From positions 1 through 64,000 of the forward strand of contig JAPDJO010000027.1 of NCBI GenBank assembly GCA_029259115.1: a stretch of 64,000 bases of DNA. The letters are read 5' to 3'. This document shows positions 25,431-35,680 of the stretch, piece after piece (positions within the stretch are counted from its first letter, which is position 1; every line of letters starts with the position of its first letter). This stretch comes from Thermoplasmatota archaeon (GTDB lineage Archaea > Thermoplasmatota > E2 > DHVEG-1 > B18-G2). The notes under the pieces were generated by a model. The model did not search any database, had not been told where the DNA came from, and saw nothing but the letters and a program-made list of their open reading frames with translations. The position numbers and the translations under genes are program-made.

Positions 25431-26777
25431 ATGCAAAATTATATTACGTTATCTTTTCTTTTTATCATCATGCTATTCAAAAATGCAAAACAAATTATCG
25501 AAAACGGGAAAGATAGAAGAACAAAACTAGCACGAAAAGACATTCTTTCAATCTTATCTGAAATTGTCAAATCTGTGGATCCATACAGAGTAACTCACAA
25601 ATACTTAGAAGAAAATATAGAGCTCTCCAGTTACAAATCCATATATATGGTTGCTTTTGGAAAAGCGAGCATAAGGATGGCGCAAGCAGCAAGTGATCTT
25701 TTGCCTGTTAAAGAAGGAGTAGTTATAACAAATGAAGACAAGATTGTGAAAGCGAAAAATGTTCACACATTTACTGGAGATCATCCGATACCAACATTAA
25801 GGAATATAAAGGCAACAGAAAAAGCTATAGAAGTTGTAGAGAAATGCAAAGAGGAGGATCTTCTTTTAGTTTTGATATCTGGTGGGGGATCCGCTTTACT
25901 GTGCAAGCCCAGAGTGCCTCTAGAAGATATGCAAATTTTAACAGATCTGCTACTTAAAAGCGGAGCGGACATAACCGAGTTAAATACCATCAGAAAGCAT
26001 CTATCTTTTGTAAAAGGTGGACAGCTTGCAAAACTTGCAGATTGCGAAATTATATCCTGTATAATATCTGACGTTGTTGGAGATCCGATAGAATTTATAG
26101 CTTCTGGACCTACAGCACCTGATACAACAACATTCGAAGATGCAAAAAACATCCTGATTAAGTATGACTTGTGGAACAAGGTTCCAGAATCTGTGAAAAG
26201 AATCATAAACATGGGATTAAAAGGTGAATTATCTGAAACTCTAAAACCAGGAGATGAAGTCTTTAACAGAGTGAAAAATGTTATCGTTGCAAATAACTCT
26301 TTAGCATGTGAATCTGCCAAGAGAAAAGCAGAAAAGTTAGGCTATAAAGCAAAAATATTCTCTACCACCCTGACTGGGAAAGCAAGAGAAGTTGGTAAAT
26401 TTCTGGTTAAAAAAGCAATGGATGAATTAACAGAAAAGGAAATCATGATTGCTGGTGGAGAAACGACTGTTAGGGTTAGAGGTAAAGGAAAAGGGGGTAG
26501 AAATCAGGAAATGGTGCTAAGCACTGTAGAAATGCTCAAAGATTTACCTTTAGTCTTTGCCTCTTTTGCTACCGATGGAGTAGATGGAAACTCGGATGCG
26601 GCTGGTGCTATTGCTGATAGCTATACTTTAGAAAGATCTAGAGGTAAAGGCATGGGATATGAAGAGTATCTAGAAAACAATGATTCTTACCACTTCTTCA
26701 AAAATTTAAACGATTTGCTTATAACTGGACCAACCGGAACGAATGTGATGGATGTTCAGATATTGTTACACTGTTAA
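25431..26777 (+). CDS. Glycerate 2-kinase (MOFRL/GckA family)
   Basis: Phosphorylates D-glycerate to 2-phosphoglycerate with ATP, as in modified Entner-Doudoroff metabolism. Motifs include FGKASIRMAQAA, FTGDHPIPT, LISGGGSALLCKPR, DVVGDPIEFIASGPTAPD and, in the MOFRL half, IAGGETTVRVRGKGKGGRNQEM and ATDGVDGNSDAAGAI. The TATA-like TATTTAAATATA at about 25391-25402 fits a leaderless start at 25431, but an internal ATG at 25470 gives a more family-like N-terminus and drops a hydrophobic stretch. Confidence 0.92.
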   Translation: MQNYITLSFLFIIMLFKNAKQIIENGKDRRTKLARKDILSILSEIVKSVDPYRVTHKYLEENIELSSYKSIYMVAFGKASIRMAQAASDLLPVKEGVVITNEDKIVKAKNVHTFTGDHPIPTLRNIKATEKAIEVVEKCKEEDLLLVLISGGGSALLCKPRVPLEDMQILTDLLLKSGADITELNTIRKHLSFVKGGQLAKLADCEIISCIISDVVGDPIEFIASGPTAPDTTTFEDAKNILIKYDLWNKVPESVKRIINMGLKGELSETLKPGDEVFNRVKNVIVANNSLACESAKRKAEKLGYKAKIFSTTLTGKAREVGKFLVKKAMDELTEKEIMIAGGETTVRVRGKGKGGRNQEMVLSTVEMLKDLPLVFASFATDGVDGNSDAAGAIADSYTLERSRGKGMGYEEYLENNDSYHFFKNLNDLLITGPTGTNVMDVQILLHC

Positions 26778-26787
26778 AAATTGGAAA

Positions 26788-26796
26788 TTTTATATA
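26788..26796 (+). promoter_or_regulatory. TATA-like box of the giant surface gene
   Basis: TTTTATATA, centred about 33 nt before the ATG at 26825. No ribosome site is seen, so the transcript is likely leaderless or has a very short leader. Confidence 0.5.
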
Positions 26797-26824
26797 GTGA
26801 CAAACTTATTCACTCTCACTCAGG

Positions 26825-29800
26825 ATGGGTGGGATGCACAAGAATCGATCATCAGTAAGAATTCATTCTAGGGTACATCAGGTTAGAATATTTTATACTA
26901 AAAAAGGAAAATTGCGAAAGGATAAAAGAGGGACATCTAAAATCCTGACAATCCTATCCTTAATCATAATTGTTGCATCATCCATATTTACACCAATTCT
27001 GGTCGCAGAACAAGCTGGTGTTTTTAGAAATGATACAAATTCGACGGTAGCTAATTCAGATTTCAATGACGAAACATTAAAGAAGATTAATGGCAGTCAA
27101 GTACCTGGCAAGGATTCTCTCTGTGGGAATGCAACTGAAAAAAATCAGATATCTAGTGAAGATAGCAGTGTAGAATCTAATACAGCAGATAGACCTGATA
27201 ATGGATCAGCGGATGGGAATGCATATCCATCAGATTCTCAGCAGATTAACAATACCAGCAACATTAACGCTACAGGTGGTAAAAATAGCTCAGCAGAAGA
27301 GAATCGCGATAGAAACGAAACTGATATCACGATTTTCAATACTAGTATAAATACAGATGGTTTGATTCTAGGTCGAGTAGAAAGTCAAAGCTCCGATGAA
27401 AATAAATCTATAGAGACTTTTAGTAACTATAGCTGTAGTACAAACAACCAGAGCGATAATCAAACATATGGTAACAGATATGATGAGACAAATCAATCTA
27501 ATATGGGAAAAGATTCCATGTTTTCAAACCTTACCGTTGTTAATGCAACTGATGTTTACAATTATCTCTTTGCAAATTCATCTGATCGAAATGGAACAGT
27601 ATGTACAAATCATATCCACGACATTTCCATTCACACAAACGTTTCCACAAATGGTTCAGCATGCCCACAGAATAAAACCAACATCTCTTTAGACAATATC
27701 TCTTTTGTAGGGAATTTTTCTTCACGAAATGAAGATAGTGATGAAAATGCCACAGAAGATCTCTATAGGGCGGAGAGTAGCGAGGATCTTTTAACTTCTC
27801 AAAATGTATCGTACTCGGATGGTAAAGAGAATCCATCATATCGAGAAAATGAAACGATAAATGTTGCGAGTTGCTCGGAAAAAGAAAAAATTCTCCAGAA
27901 AGTAAATGAATCTCTTTCCGAAGGAAAACCAGTTTTTCTTATTTTTTTAGATGATAACACAAACCCCTATTCTAACCTAGAGAACAAATACGGAGATAAG
28001 ATTACTTTCCTAAGAGTTAAAATAGATGATGCTGTAAGATTCTGCTTTAACTTATCATCTTCTCCGATGCTGTTTCTTATCAAAAATAGGAATGAATCGG
28101 GCTATCTTTATCTAGAAATCAACCCCGAGATAGAAATTGAGAAATTAGACTCCATATTATACTTTGCAGCGAACAATATATTTACGCCTACAAGTTATGG
28201 AACATGGTATAGAGATAAGAGGATTTACCATAGAATATATCATAATATAGATCCTGAGTTTCAACATTTTGATGTAAGAAAAGTTATCCAACCTGCTATA
28301 AACAAGGCTTGGAAATATCTCGATCCCTACGAGTATATAGGTACGAAAAAGATGGATGCCACTATGTTTTCCGCTTTCAAAGTGCTGTACTCTAATTTTA
28401 GAAAGGATCCCAAGATTCTGAAAGCATACAAGGAAAGAGTCTTTGATGGAAAAAAGAGAATTGCAGATAGATACCTATTTCAACTTAACTTCTTTTTTAA
28501 TCTGAATCTAAGCGAGGATAGGTTCGCTAGGAAGGTTATAGAATCTGATTTTCTACAATCTGGAATGCTCACCATAAATGAATTGATACTGAGGGCTTTC
28601 TATAGTGATGAAGTACCATACACAGATGAGATGTTCAGCTGGGTTCTCAATAATTTCTCAAAGAGGGGAGGGTATGATTTAACACATTCTATAATGGTCT
28701 ATGCAATACTGAGAGAAAGGGGAGGATATGATGCTGAAAAGATTGAGCAGGCATTGGATGAGCTCTGCGAACTTGTAGTTGAAGAACAAGAAGAGGATCA
28801 CTCCCGTGGTTCAATTACAGATTTTGACTTATATGCCGAAAGGGTCGGCTTTTTGATCATAGCAAACAGATGTGATCTAATCAAGGAGGAATGGATAGAA
28901 AAGATAATATCCTTTCAAAATGAAGATGGAGGTTTTCCTTTAGGGAAATATGGTGAAGAATCCCACGCTCACTCTACATATGTTGCTCTCCTAGCTCTGA
29001 TGGGGTACAAGAAATATGTTCTTGAGCATAGGGAATTCGATTTTAGTTTCACCAAACCGATACCTGTCAAGAAACCCTACATAGATAGTAGATTTTCCAC
29101 AAAGTTTCTGGAAGAATTAGATAAAAAGGGGAAAGTTAAGAGTCTGATTAAGCTGAAGGAGTCAGTAATTCCTCCTTGGATGGTAGATGTTTTTGGTAAG
29201 AATATAACAGTAATAGATACGAGCAGAGGGAAGTATGCAGTTGTAGAGATAACCAAAGATATCCTCGACTTGTTAAGAAGTAGAGAGGATATCAGCAAAG
29301 TCCTGCTTGACGAACGTATTGGTTGTTCTTTAAGTGAAGCTTTACCATTGATTGAATATGATAAAGCATCTTCTCAATTCAACTACTCTGGCAGAGGAAT
29401 AAGGATTTGCATACTTGATACAGGGTTAAACAAAGCATATGTTGATTTTAGTCAAGGATACGATTTCGTAAATGATGATCCCTATCCAGAGGATAATAAT
29501 GGACATGGAACTCAAATAGCCTTGATAATAAAGTCAATGGCACCTAACACAACTATTATACCAATAAAGGTTCTAAGTGATGACGGTAAAGGGTATGTAT
29601 CTACTGCTCTAGAGGGATTAGAATATGCCATCAGTCTCCATCCCGACATAATAGTTATGGCATTTGGGGGTGGAAGTTATAGTGGATTTTGTAATGATGA
29701 TCCACTAGCAAATTTAAGTAATTATGCGGTAGAACAGGGTATATTTGTAATTGCATCTACAGGGAATGACGGTAGTAAAAATATTACATCCCCTGCTTGT

Positions 29801-32800
29801 GGAGTGAAAGTGTTTAGAGTGTCAGCAACAGATGATAATGATAACATAGCTCCTTTTGCTAATGTTAATCCAACTGTGGATATCTTTGCTCCAGGTGTTG
29901 AAATAACAACACAACTTGGAACTTATTCTGGAACGTCTATGTCGGTCGGCTTCGTAGCAGGTGCAGCAGCACTGCTCATGGAGAAAGAAAAGGGAATTTC
30001 TGTTTATGAGGTCAAGTATAGACTAAGAAGCACAGGTAAACCTATACATTATGTGTACAACTCCTCCATATCGTGTGATATTGCTAGACTGGATGTGTAC
30101 AACGCTTTAATCAATAATCAAACAATGACTCCATATGACTACCACTGGTGGCATGAAGATGTCCCGCAAGAATATGAGGTTATAGGATCCCATGCCACAG
30201 TTATATCCAGCACGACTGACATTGAAGGGGGAGGAGATGTAAATGCAGCCCCTTCTGCATCGTACTATGGCGGAGCATGCGATATCTACGCAGGTAAAAA
30301 GGTAACCACGATACAGACTGATCATACCGATATGGACGGAGCTAAAGATGTTGATGATTGCAGGATAAGAATAGGCACATCTGATGGAAATTACTTTACG
30401 CTTCAATGGAATGTTGATAGTGATAGTTACTCTATAGTTGATGGATCTGGCTATGTTTCGATAGATGGATGTACCGTGACAGAAACGAGTATAACTAATG
30501 GTTATCGTCTCACTTGGGAGTTTATCGTTGATTGGGATTTCCCTTTTGATGATCAAGATTATGATGTTGCTGCATGGACTGATGATGAATCTGGAGCAAA
30601 CTCTGATTATCAATGGGACGAAGCTGGAACTTATACATTTGAAAACGATCTTGAAGTTGTTTCCTTTGAGGTATCAATTGATAGCAATTATGATGAGGAT
30701 CATGATGGAAAGATAGAGGATGATGAGTGGTTTGCTGGAGGGTATCAAGTAACAGCGTCTGGAACTGTGGAATACCAAGGGTCATCGGTAAAATTTGATT
30801 CAAGTTATGCATCGTCAGTTGAAGTTCAACTATTTTATGATACAGATGGAGATGGTGCTCCAGATGATCTTGGAGATACGTATGCTGATACCTCCATAGA
30901 TAATGGTGAGTTTTCCATAACCTACACTCCTGGAACATCTCCAGCCCTTCAACCAAATGCTCATTTTGATGTAGCAATACAGGGAATTCCTACAGGTGGT
31001 TCTGATGTTACTCAAGACAGTATAGAAATAACTTCAAAGAGAGACAATGAGGATCCATCGTCATCTGTAGATCAAATCTCTCCGTATTGGCAGACATCGT
31101 CTCCTATAACTATTACCGCAACTGCAAGTGATGGTTCTGGAAGTGGTATTAATAGCGTGATTTTGTATTATAGATATAGCTCTGATAACTCAACATGGGG
31201 ATCTTGGCAGAGTTTTGGAACAGATACAGCTTCACCATGGGAATGGAGTTTTGACTTTCCGAATGGAACTGGATACTATCAGTTCTATTCTATAGCTGAA
31301 GACAATGCTGGTAACGTGGAATCAGCACCAGCGAGTGCTGATGCTGAATGTTATTACAATCCATCAACAAACACTCCACCCACTATAGGCAACGAATATC
31401 CGGCAAATGACTCCACCAGAGTATCCATCCAACCAACATGTAGAATACAAGTAAATGATTCAGACGGTGATACACTAACAGTATATTGGTATGAAAATAC
31501 AACAGGTGATTGGGTTTTAAGGAATGTGAACAATAGCGTGCCAGCAAACTCTACAGTTAGCTTTAAATTCGCTCAATTCAATGATTATGGTACAACATAT
31601 TACTGGAAAGTAGCAGTCAATGATGGGACAGATAATGTTACTGCTATATATCATTTCACAACGAATCATCTCCCATCCGTAAGCAATGTTATAATAACTG
31701 CATCTCATAACTTCACTCTAGATAACCTAATAGGTAACGGCACATACTATGATGCTGATGGCGATCCTGAATCTGGTTCTTTATATCAATGGTGGACAAA
31801 CGAATCCGGTGCATGGCAGAAAATACCAGGCGCAACCTCTAAGATATTAGATGCAAATCTTACCAAAGAAGGATGCTGGTACAAGTTTGAGTACACGCCT
31901 TGCGATGGTACCAATTACGGCAATCCTGTCAACTCTACACCCTTCCAAGTTAGACCTCTCACAGAAACAGCAACATACTCAGGAAAATTCAATATATCTG
32001 GCAATTTAACTGTAGCAAATGGTGGTACCCTCTATCTAGGTACTTCAACATTAACCGTGGAAAACACAGTAAAGATACTGGATGGTGGTATCTTCAATGG
32101 CGGCTCAGGAACGCATACATTTGGCTCACTTACTGTAGAGAGTGGTGGTATATTCAATGCCACGACCGGGATAACTTATCTGAATAATAAAGACTCCAAT
32201 GGCTATGTTCTTGATATCGATGGAACCATAATCAATAATTCCGGAACAGTAGAAATAGACTCCTCCGGATCTGTCTATATGGATGCAAATCCGTCATCTG
32301 GAAGTTTATTTGATCTCGTAATAAAACTAGGATCTCAAACCTCAAAAGTACTACTTCAGGATGCATGTATAGTAGGAGGAAATTTGACTATCGATGATGG
32401 CATACTTGATACAAACAATAACATCCTAAGTGTTGAAGATAGATTGTACATACTTTCCGGTGGCGAACTCAACTGCACCGGAGACAATGTAGATCATAAG
32501 GTTGGATCTCTTTACTTAGATACCTTTAGTTCTTTCAAAGGTTCTTCCCAAAGTAGACTTATAGTCACATCCCAATACGGTGGTCTCTCATTAAATATAT
32601 TAGGAGATTTTATCTCGAATGGTGAATCTATCGAATTGAGAACCTCCGAATCGTCTCGAATAAACGTCAAATCTTCTTCTGGTGGATTGTATAATCTGAT
32701 TATCAATTCGAGTTCAATCGTGGAGTGGGAAGGTAGCTTAAACATTTTGAATAACCTTACCATCATATCAGGTACACTCAGACCATTTGTTGGAAGTAAT

Positions 32801-34558
32801 GATATAACTGTTGGTAATACCGTCAATATTAATGACGGAACCCTAGGTAGTAACTCCGCGTCTGGAATATGGACTTTCGGCTCAATTATTCAAAGTTCTG
32901 GAACAATATATGCAACTTCTAAATTCATAAACATAACCGGAAAATCGAATACTGGATATGCTGTAGATTTAGATGGGATCTTCATTAATAATTCTTGTGT
33001 AATTAGGATAAAAAGCAGTAGTGAAGCAAGTATAGATATATCTCCCTCATCTGGAAATCTCTATGATCTTGTTATAGACACTGGCAGCTATAAAATCACA
33101 AGTATCGAATCTTCCGTGATTTCTAATAACCTAAGCATATTATCCGGAACATTTGATTTGAAAAGTGATCTGGATGTTGGTAATGTTAATATAGGAACTA
33201 ACTGTGTATTCAATATAACAAATGATGCAACCCTCTCAATGGATGGTACCCTAACACTAAATGGTGATTTCAATATTATTGATGGTAATGCAACTGGCAT
33301 CAATCTTGGAGGAACGCTATTTGATCTTCTCAACGCTGTGAATATCTCTATCCAAAATGTCGTAGGTGTACCCTCTGATCCGCCTAATCTCAGAAACATA
33401 GGCAAGTATGTGAATATAACAAGTTGCGGGTCATCTTCAATTGTGGATATCAATATAACTTACAGCGACTTAGACCTGGGTACAGTAGATGAGAGCAGTT
33501 TAAGAATGTATGAATACAACTCTTCAACATCTACTTGGTCAATTGCTCCAAATACTGGAGTGAATGTCTCTACTAATCATGTCTGGGCTATTGGTGTAAC
33601 CAACTTCAGTGTATATGCTCCTTTAGGGGAAACTCAAAACAATCCACCCACCATTAATAGCATAGATCTAAGAAATGATACAGGATCCAAGTTGAATAGC
33701 GACCAGATGATAGATGTAAATAAAGAGTATTACTTCTTGATAAATGTTACAGATCCTGATGGATGGCAAGATGTAGAATACATCAACATAACAGCATGGT
33801 ATGATAACGGAAATGAAAGTAGTTATTATAATCAGACGCTTGGCGGGAATTTGAATATGTTCTTACAGTACAAAAACACGACAGGAACTGCGGAGTATAG
33901 GTTAATTTGGCCAAAGGATGAGGTTGAATTGATTGTAGCAAATTGTAGCGAAACAATAATCAATTCGACTACGAGAGAGATAAAGATTGCATTTAAGCCA
34001 AAGTCCCAGTTCAGATATGCGCCAGGCGACGGCACATGGAACTCAACTGTAAATGCAACCGATGATCCATACTCCTGGAATGTGAATGTATCTGTAGAAG
34101 ACAACAGTAGCGCAGGATCTTGGGAAAAGAGTGAGTTCGGAGTTTATAGATACGTAAATATAGAAGTCCCATCGAACTGGATAGGTGTCTCTGCCCTACC
34201 AGGCCATTACGATGATTCTAACGTCGTTACAATAACGTTTTCATCAAACTACGATTATAAATTATCGATATGGTTCTCTACAAATCTCGTAAATCAATCA
34301 ACAGGATCTGTGATTCCAATAGCAAATAACGTTTATGCCCTAGCGAATGCAGATCCCAATGATGACATAACAACAGATACAGTGTTCTCTGGAACTGGGG
34401 AGGGTAATGCTGTTGAGATAATAAATGCATCTGGAACATTCAATCCAAATGGAACCTATCAGACTGTAAACGTTCAATTCAGGGTTTACATTCCATTCGG
34501 CACCTTATCTGGAGAGTACAGAGCAAATACCCACGCTAAAATAGAACAAAAGACTTAA
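26825..34558 (+). CDS. Giant multidomain secreted subtilase (2577 residues)
   Basis: A long basic N-region precedes a signal helix (about 40-62). Residues 65-350 are an Asn/Ser-rich stretch with dozens of NxS/T sequons. A degenerate thioredoxin-like segment (about 352-455) has no CxxC. An alpha/alpha-barrel-like region with GGYD and DGGFPLGKYGEESHAHSTYVAL (about 600-735) resembles terpene-cyclase/alpha-2-macroglobulin repeats. The S8 peptidase (about 856-1095) has D near 865 (CILDTGLN), H near 895 (GHGTQ) and S near 1038 (GTSMSVGF). Ig-like domains (1400-1700) follow, then beta-solenoid repeats (about 1712-2160). The last 300 residues form a module repeated in the next two genes. There is no C-terminal membrane helix. 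Confidence 0.85.
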   Translation: MGGMHKNRSSVRIHSRVHQVRIFYTKKGKLRKDKRGTSKILTILSLIIIVASSIFTPILVAEQAGVFRNDTNSTVANSDFNDETLKKINGSQVPGKDSLCGNATEKNQISSEDSSVESNTADRPDNGSADGNAYPSDSQQINNTSNINATGGKNSSAEENRDRNETDITIFNTSINTDGLILGRVESQSSDENKSIETFSNYSCSTNNQSDNQTYGNRYDETNQSNMGKDSMFSNLTVVNATDVYNYLFANSSDRNGTVCTNHIHDISIHTNVSTNGSACPQNKTNISLDNISFVGNFSSRNEDSDENATEDLYRAESSEDLLTSQNVSYSDGKENPSYRENETINVASCSEKEKILQKVNESLSEGKPVFLIFLDDNTNPYSNLENKYGDKITFLRVKIDDAVRFCFNLSSSPMLFLIKNRNESGYLYLEINPEIEIEKLDSILYFAANNIFTPTSYGTWYRDKRIYHRIYHNIDPEFQHFDVRKVIQPAINKAWKYLDPYEYIGTKKMDATMFSAFKVLYSNFRKDPKILKAYKERVFDGKKRIADRYLFQLNFFFNLNLSEDRFARKVIESDFLQSGMLTINELILRAFYSDEVPYTDEMFSWVLNNFSKRGGYDLTHSIMVYAILRERGGYDAEKIEQALDELCELVVEEQEEDHSRGSITDFDLYAERVGFLIIANRCDLIKEEWIEKIISFQNEDGGFPLGKYGEESHAHSTYVALLALMGYKKYVLEHREFDFSFTKPIPVKKPYIDSRFSTKFLEELDKKGKVKSLIKLKESVIPPWMVDVFGKNITVIDTSRGKYAVVEITKDILDLLRSREDISKVLLDERIGCSLSEALPLIEYDKASSQFNYSGRGIRICILDTGLNKAYVDFSQGYDFVNDDPYPEDNNGHGTQIALIIKSMAPNTTIIPIKVLSDDGKGYVSTALEGLEYAISLHPDIIVMAFGGGSYSGFCNDDPLANLSNYAVEQGIFVIASTGNDGSKNITSPACGVKVFRVSATDDNDNIAPFANVNPTVDIFAPGVEITTQLGTYSGTSMSVGFVAGAAALLMEKEKGISVYEVKYRLRSTGKPIHYVYNSSISCDIARLDVYNALINNQTMTPYDYHWWHEDVPQEYEVIGSHATVISSTTDIEGGGDVNAAPSASYYGGACDIYAGKKVTTIQTDHTDMDGAKDVDDCRIRIGTSDGNYFTLQWNVDSDSYSIVDGSGYVSIDGCTVTETSITNGYRLTWEFIVDWDFPFDDQDYDVAAWTDDESGANSDYQWDEAGTYTFENDLEVVSFEVSIDSNYDEDHDGKIEDDEWFAGGYQVTASGTVEYQGSSVKFDSSYASSVEVQLFYDTDGDGAPDDLGDTYADTSIDNGEFSITYTPGTSPALQPNAHFDVAIQGIPTGGSDVTQDSIEITSKRDNEDPSSSVDQISPYWQTSSPITITATASDGSGSGINSVILYYRYSSDNSTWGSWQSFGTDTASPWEWSFDFPNGTGYYQFYSIAEDNAGNVESAPASADAECYYNPSTNTPPTIGNEYPANDSTRVSIQPTCRIQVNDSDGDTLTVYWYENTTGDWVLRNVNNSVPANSTVSFKFAQFNDYGTTYYWKVAVNDGTDNVTAIYHFTTNHLPSVSNVIITASHNFTLDNLIGNGTYYDADGDPESGSLYQWWTNESGAWQKIPGATSKILDANLTKEGCWYKFEYTPCDGTNYGNPVNSTPFQVRPLTETATYSGKFNISGNLTVANGGTLYLGTSTLTVENTVKILDGGIFNGGSGTHTFGSLTVESGGIFNATTGITYLNNKDSNGYVLDIDGTIINNSGTVEIDSSGSVYMDANPSSGSLFDLVIKLGSQTSKVLLQDACIVGGNLTIDDGILDTNNNILSVEDRLYILSGGELNCTGDNVDHKVGSLYLDTFSSFKGSSQSRLIVTSQYGGLSLNILGDFISNGESIELRTSESSRINVKSSSGGLYNLIINSSSIVEWEGSLNILNNLTIISGTLRPFVGSNDITVGNTVNINDGTLGSNSASGIWTFGSIIQSSGTIYATSKFINITGKSNTGYAVDLDGIFINNSCVIRIKSSSEASIDISPSSGNLYDLVIDTGSYKITSIESSVISNNLSILSGTFDLKSDLDVGNVNIGTNCVFNITNDATLSMDGTLTLNGDFNIIDGNATGINLGGTLFDLLNAVNISIQNVVGVPSDPPNLRNIGKYVNITSCGSSSIVDINITYSDLDLGTVDESSLRMYEYNSSTSTWSIAPNTGVNVSTNHVWAIGVTNFSVYAPLGETQNNPPTINSIDLRNDTGSKLNSDQMIDVNKEYYFLINVTDPDGWQDVEYINITAWYDNGNESSYYNQTLGGNLNMFLQYKNTTGTAEYRLIWPKDEVELIVANCSETIINSTTREIKIAFKPKSQFRYAPGDGTWNSTVNATDDPYSWNVNVSVEDNSSAGSWEKSEFGVYRYVNIEVPSNWIGVSALPGHYDDSNVVTITFSSNYDYKLSIWFSTNLVNQSTGSVIPIANNVYALANADPNDDITTDTVFSGTGEGNAVEIINASGTFNPNGTYQTVNVQFRVYIPFGTLSGEYRANTHAKIEQKT

Positions 34559-34604
34559 ATATGAAAGTTAAGTTTAATGTAGCTCGGCACTAGGAGGGGA
34601 TGAA

Positions 34605-35666
34605 GTGAAGAAAAAAATTGCACTCATAGCTATAGCAATATTAATCATAGCTACAACATTTGTCGGTACTCCTTTTGTGAAAATCGTTTTTGGAGATATT
34701 GGAAACATATCAGAGGTTTGGCACAATACCAGCACGCTAACCATAGAGGTCTACCATGCGCCAGCGGTGATAAATTGGTATGATCTGCAAAACTCTACGG
34801 GAGTATCTCAGCTAAACAAACAGATAGATGTTGATCAAGCTTATTGCTTCATTATAAATGTAACATGTCCAAACAATTGGACCGAGATTGAGTATATCAA
34901 CATAACCGCATGGTATGATCAGGGGAATGAGAGTAGCTATTACAATGAGACTCCTGGAGGGAATCTCAATCTGTTTTTACAATACAAGAACATAACAGTA
35001 GGCGGAACCGGAGGGACAGCAGAGTATAACATGTTATGGCCAACTGGCGGAGAGGTGATTAAAGGCAGTATGGAGGAAGAGGTTATCAACGAATCCTGCC
35101 ATAACATAACATTATGGTTCACTCCAAAGTATCAATTCAGGTATGCGCCAGGCGATGGTTTGTGGGATAGCACAAGAAATGCGACGAATGATCTGAAATC
35201 ATGGAATTTCAAGATAGAGGTTGTCACAGAAGGAGGAAATACTACCTGGGTTATGGATGAGTTTGGGGTTTATCATTACTGTTCAATAGTTAGCGTTGGT
35301 AATCCAACAGCTGCTGGCTTACCTGGGCATAATGCAACCGCAGATCCTATAACTTTAATACATAGAGCAAATGCAAACTTTTCGTTATCTGTGGATATAG
35401 ACGATCTTCAAGAGACGAATGGATATGACACGATTCCAGAGACAGCATGTGGTTTGAAAGGTGGAGACAAAACATCGGCAAGCAACTTCGATGGCACTAA
35501 TCCAATATATATCTATGGAAGTGCATCCACATACCACAATCATGATGTAAGTGGAACCGAACATACTACAAGTGACATAATATTCCACTGTAACATTCCA
35601 TATGGTACGTTGGCTGGAGTTTATGAGACTAATGTTTACTATCATCTTGTGTTAGATCCTTCCTAA
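34605..35666 (+). CDS. Secreted surface paralogue 1, shares C-terminal module of giant
   Basis: GTG start at 34605, set by AGGAGGGG a few bases upstream. A signal peptide (MKKKIALIAIAILIIATTFVG) precedes a single beta-rich module of about 300 residues. Landmarks are EYINITAWYDQGNESSYYN, GGNLNLFLQYKN, TAEYNMLWPTGGE, YQFRYAPGDGLWDS and the terminal IPYGTLAGVYETNVYYHL. These recur in the last 300 residues of the upstream giant and in the next gene. The protein is probably extracellular and glycosylated (many NxS/T). A structural or polymerising role is inferred. There is no transmembrane anchor. Confidence 0.7.
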   Translation: MKKKIALIAIAILIIATTFVGTPFVKIVFGDIGNISEVWHNTSTLTIEVYHAPAVINWYDLQNSTGVSQLNKQIDVDQAYCFIINVTCPNNWTEIEYINITAWYDQGNESSYYNETPGGNLNLFLQYKNITVGGTGGTAEYNMLWPTGGEVIKGSMEEEVINESCHNITLWFTPKYQFRYAPGDGLWDSTRNATNDLKSWNFKIEVVTEGGNTTWVMDEFGVYHYCSIVSVGNPTAAGLPGHNATADPITLIHRANANFSLSVDIDDLQETNGYDTIPETACGLKGGDKTSASNFDGTNPIYIYGSASTYHNHDVSGTEHTTSDIIFHCNIPYGTLAGVYETNVYYHLVLDPS

Positions 35667-35680
35667 AAAGGTGAGATAAA

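Noticed and set aside
30107-30977. Two long antisense frames (168 and 151 codons) inside the giant surface gene
   Set aside because: They are His/Gln/Ile-rich low-complexity translations opposite an intact long gene with clear domains.
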